A stretch of 64,000 nucleotides of DNA from Methylobacterium symbioticum (GTDB lineage Bacteria; Pseudomonadota; Alphaproteobacteria; Rhizobiales; Beijerinckiaceae), in assembly GCF_902141845.1 (NCBI RefSeq), contig NZ_CABFPH010000018.1:1-64000 (forward strand), in the 5' to 3' direction. Within the stretch, counting starts at the first letter, position 1. The number at the start of each line of letters is the position of its first letter. Below the pieces are notes generated by a model that saw only the letters and a program-made list of their open reading frames with translations, was not told where the DNA came from and ran no database searches. The translations under genes and the position numbers were made by a program. This document shows, in pieces, positions 62,761 to 64,000 of the stretch.

Positions 62761-63972
62761 ATGACCTTTACGGGACGCGCGGCGGCCGCCGCGCTGTTGT
62801 GCTCGATCGCCTTCGCCCCGTCCTGGGCGGCGGATCCGATCAAGATCGGCCTGAGCGGCCCCTATACGGGCGGCTCCTCCTCAATGGGTGTCTCGATGCG
62901 GGACGGCGCCAAGCTCGCCGCCGCCGAGATCAACAAGGCCGGCGGCGTGCTCGGCCGGCAGATCCAGCTCGTGGAGCGCGACGACGAGGCCAAGAACGAG
63001 GTCGGCGCCCAGGTCGCGCAGGAGCTGATCAACAAGGAGAAGGTCGTCGCCACCGTCGGCTTCATCAACACCGGCGTGGCGCTCGCCGCGCAGCGCTTCT
63101 ACCAGGAAGCCGAGATCCCGGTGTTCAACAACGTCGCCACCGGCACGATCATCACCAACCAGTTCAAGGAGCCGGATTACGACGCGAACTACGTCTTCCG
63201 GAACTCCGCCTACGACGTGCTCCAGGCCGGCCTGATGGTCGACGAGGCGCTGGCGCAAGGGCACAAGAAGATCGCGATCCTCGCCGACTCGACCAATTAC
63301 GGCCAGCTCGGCCGCGAGGACATCGAGAAGTATCTCGCCGCCAAGGGCGTGAAGCCGGTCGCGGTCGAGAAGTTCAACATCAAGGACGTCGACATGACGG
63401 CCCAGCTGCTCAAGTCGCAGCAGGCCGGCGCCGACGTCATCCTCGCCTACGGCATCGGTCCGGAGCTCGCCCAGATCGCCAACGGCATGGCCAAGCTCGG
63501 CTGGAAGGTGCCGATGATCACGAGCTGGCCCTCCTCGATGCAGAGCTTCATCGATATCGCCGGCTCGAACGGCAACGGCGTGATCATGCCGCAGACCTTC
63601 ATCGAGGATCAGACCCTGCCCAAGCGCAAGGCCTTCCTGGAGAACTACTACAAGACCTACGGCGTGACGAAGATCCCGACCCCCGTGGCCGGCGCGCAGG
63701 GCTACGACTCGATCTACTTGCTCGCGGCGGCGATCAAGCAGGCCGGCGGCACCGACGGGCCGAAGATCCGCGCCGCCCTGGAGAACCTGAACGAGAAGGT
63801 CGAGGGCGTCGTCACCACCTACGACAAGCCCTTCACGGCCAAGGACCACAACGCGATCTCGCGCAACATGGTCGTGTTCGGGAAGGTGCAGGACGGCAAG
63901 ATCGTCTACGCCAAGCCGGAGGACGCCAAGAACGCGGGCGTCGTCCGCGTCAAGGAGAAGTCCTCGAACTGA
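62761..63972 (+). CDS. Leu/Ile/Val-type ABC substrate-binding protein
   Basis: The 403-residue protein starts at an ATG behind GGGAGAGG, with a Sec signal peptide ending SWA-A (about residue 23). It is a Peripla_BP_6 (LivJ/UrtA-like) binding protein: IKIGLSGPYTGGSSSMGVSM, then NKAGGVLGRQIQLVERDD. In such genomes these proteins often bind aromatic or dicarboxylic acids rather than amino acids. Permease and ATPase genes may lie beyond the right edge. The 262-nt gap upstream should hold its promoter. Confidence 0.85.
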   Translation: MTFTGRAAAAALLCSIAFAPSWAADPIKIGLSGPYTGGSSSMGVSMRDGAKLAAAEINKAGGVLGRQIQLVERDDEAKNEVGAQVAQELINKEKVVATVGFINTGVALAAQRFYQEAEIPVFNNVATGTIITNQFKEPDYDANYVFRNSAYDVLQAGLMVDEALAQGHKKIAILADSTNYGQLGREDIEKYLAAKGVKPVAVEKFNIKDVDMTAQLLKSQQAGADVILAYGIGPELAQIANGMAKLGWKVPMITSWPSSMQSFIDIAGSNGNGVIMPQTFIEDQTLPKRKAFLENYYKTYGVTKIPTPVAGAQGYDSIYLLAAAIKQAGGTDGPKIRAALENLNEKVEGVVTTYDKPFTAKDHNAISRNMVVFGKVQDGKIVYAKPEDAKNAGVVRVKEKSSN

Positions 63973-64000
63973 GGCCGCGGGCCGGGGCGTGTCGCCCCGC

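Overview
The window is GC-rich DNA from an alphaproteobacterium, most likely a Methylobacterium/Methylorubrum-type member of the Hyphomicrobiales. This is inferred from the base composition, the Rhizobiales-type porin signal peptide at the left edge, the tRNA-Ile2 sequence and the many AraC/LysR/TetR/IclR/GntR regulators. It reads as a long accessory stretch of self-contained, mostly regulator-headed modules separated by broken genes. No rRNA, CRISPR array, phage structural gene or replication gene was seen.

Left edge to 9 kb: a truncated porin gene, a single-domain receiver protein and a small hypothetical gene lead to a tRNA-Ile2 (CAU). A decayed tyrosine integrase lies directly behind it, a classical island entry point. 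A cyclic-nucleotide-binding/thioredoxin-reductase-like fusion, an internally deleted GlxA-type regulator, a DUF302/exported-protein pair with a divergent LysR gene, and C-terminal scraps of two dead genes follow.

9 to 22 kb is an efflux zone. An HxlR gene behind a perfect 33-nt palindrome heads an overlapping emrA-emrB-thioesterase-MATE operon. A dehydrogenase/TetR pair shares two mirror-image operators. A lipoprotein adaptor and an HAE-type RND pump are followed by a TetR gene. Remnants of an aldehyde-dehydrogenase-like gene and of fabF lie between and after these.

22 to 28 kb is AT-richer and clearly foreign. It holds an exported CHAT (caspase-like) protein of 1038 residues with an intact His-Cys pair, followed on the same strand by a small exported four-cysteine protein. 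IS5- and IS3-type transposase fragments surround a YidB gene.

28 to 46 kb is catabolic. A MarR-headed ubiD-ABC transporter-ubiX operon suggests uptake and prenyl-FMN-dependent decarboxylation of an unsaturated or aromatic acid. Two glycosyltransferases follow. An IclR-controlled cluster then contains two MFS importers, a YdiJ-type FAD/Fe-S dehydrogenase, a DUF1932 dehydrogenase, an RraA/HMG-aldolase-like protein, an SMP-30 lactonase and an exported amidohydrolase. Together these look like a complete route from an imported hydroxyacid or lactone to pyruvate-level products.

46 to 54 kb carries an ACR3 (arsenite pump) tail fragment plus MFS gene, then a copper/silver module: His-rich and Met/Cys-rich exported peptides, a FixH/YtkA-like protein, CusB, CusA and a DUF411 protein. 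A small peptide with a double-glycine-type leader and a broken solute-binding-protein gene follow. 56 to 64 kb is a GntR/FCD-regulated acyl-CoA module: two paralogous MFS genes, a CaiB-type CoA transferase, a crotonase-fold protein lacking both hydratase glutamates, a gamma-carbonic-anhydrase-like protein and a Leu/Ile/Val-type binding protein. Three palindromic operators lie in the divergent promoter region.
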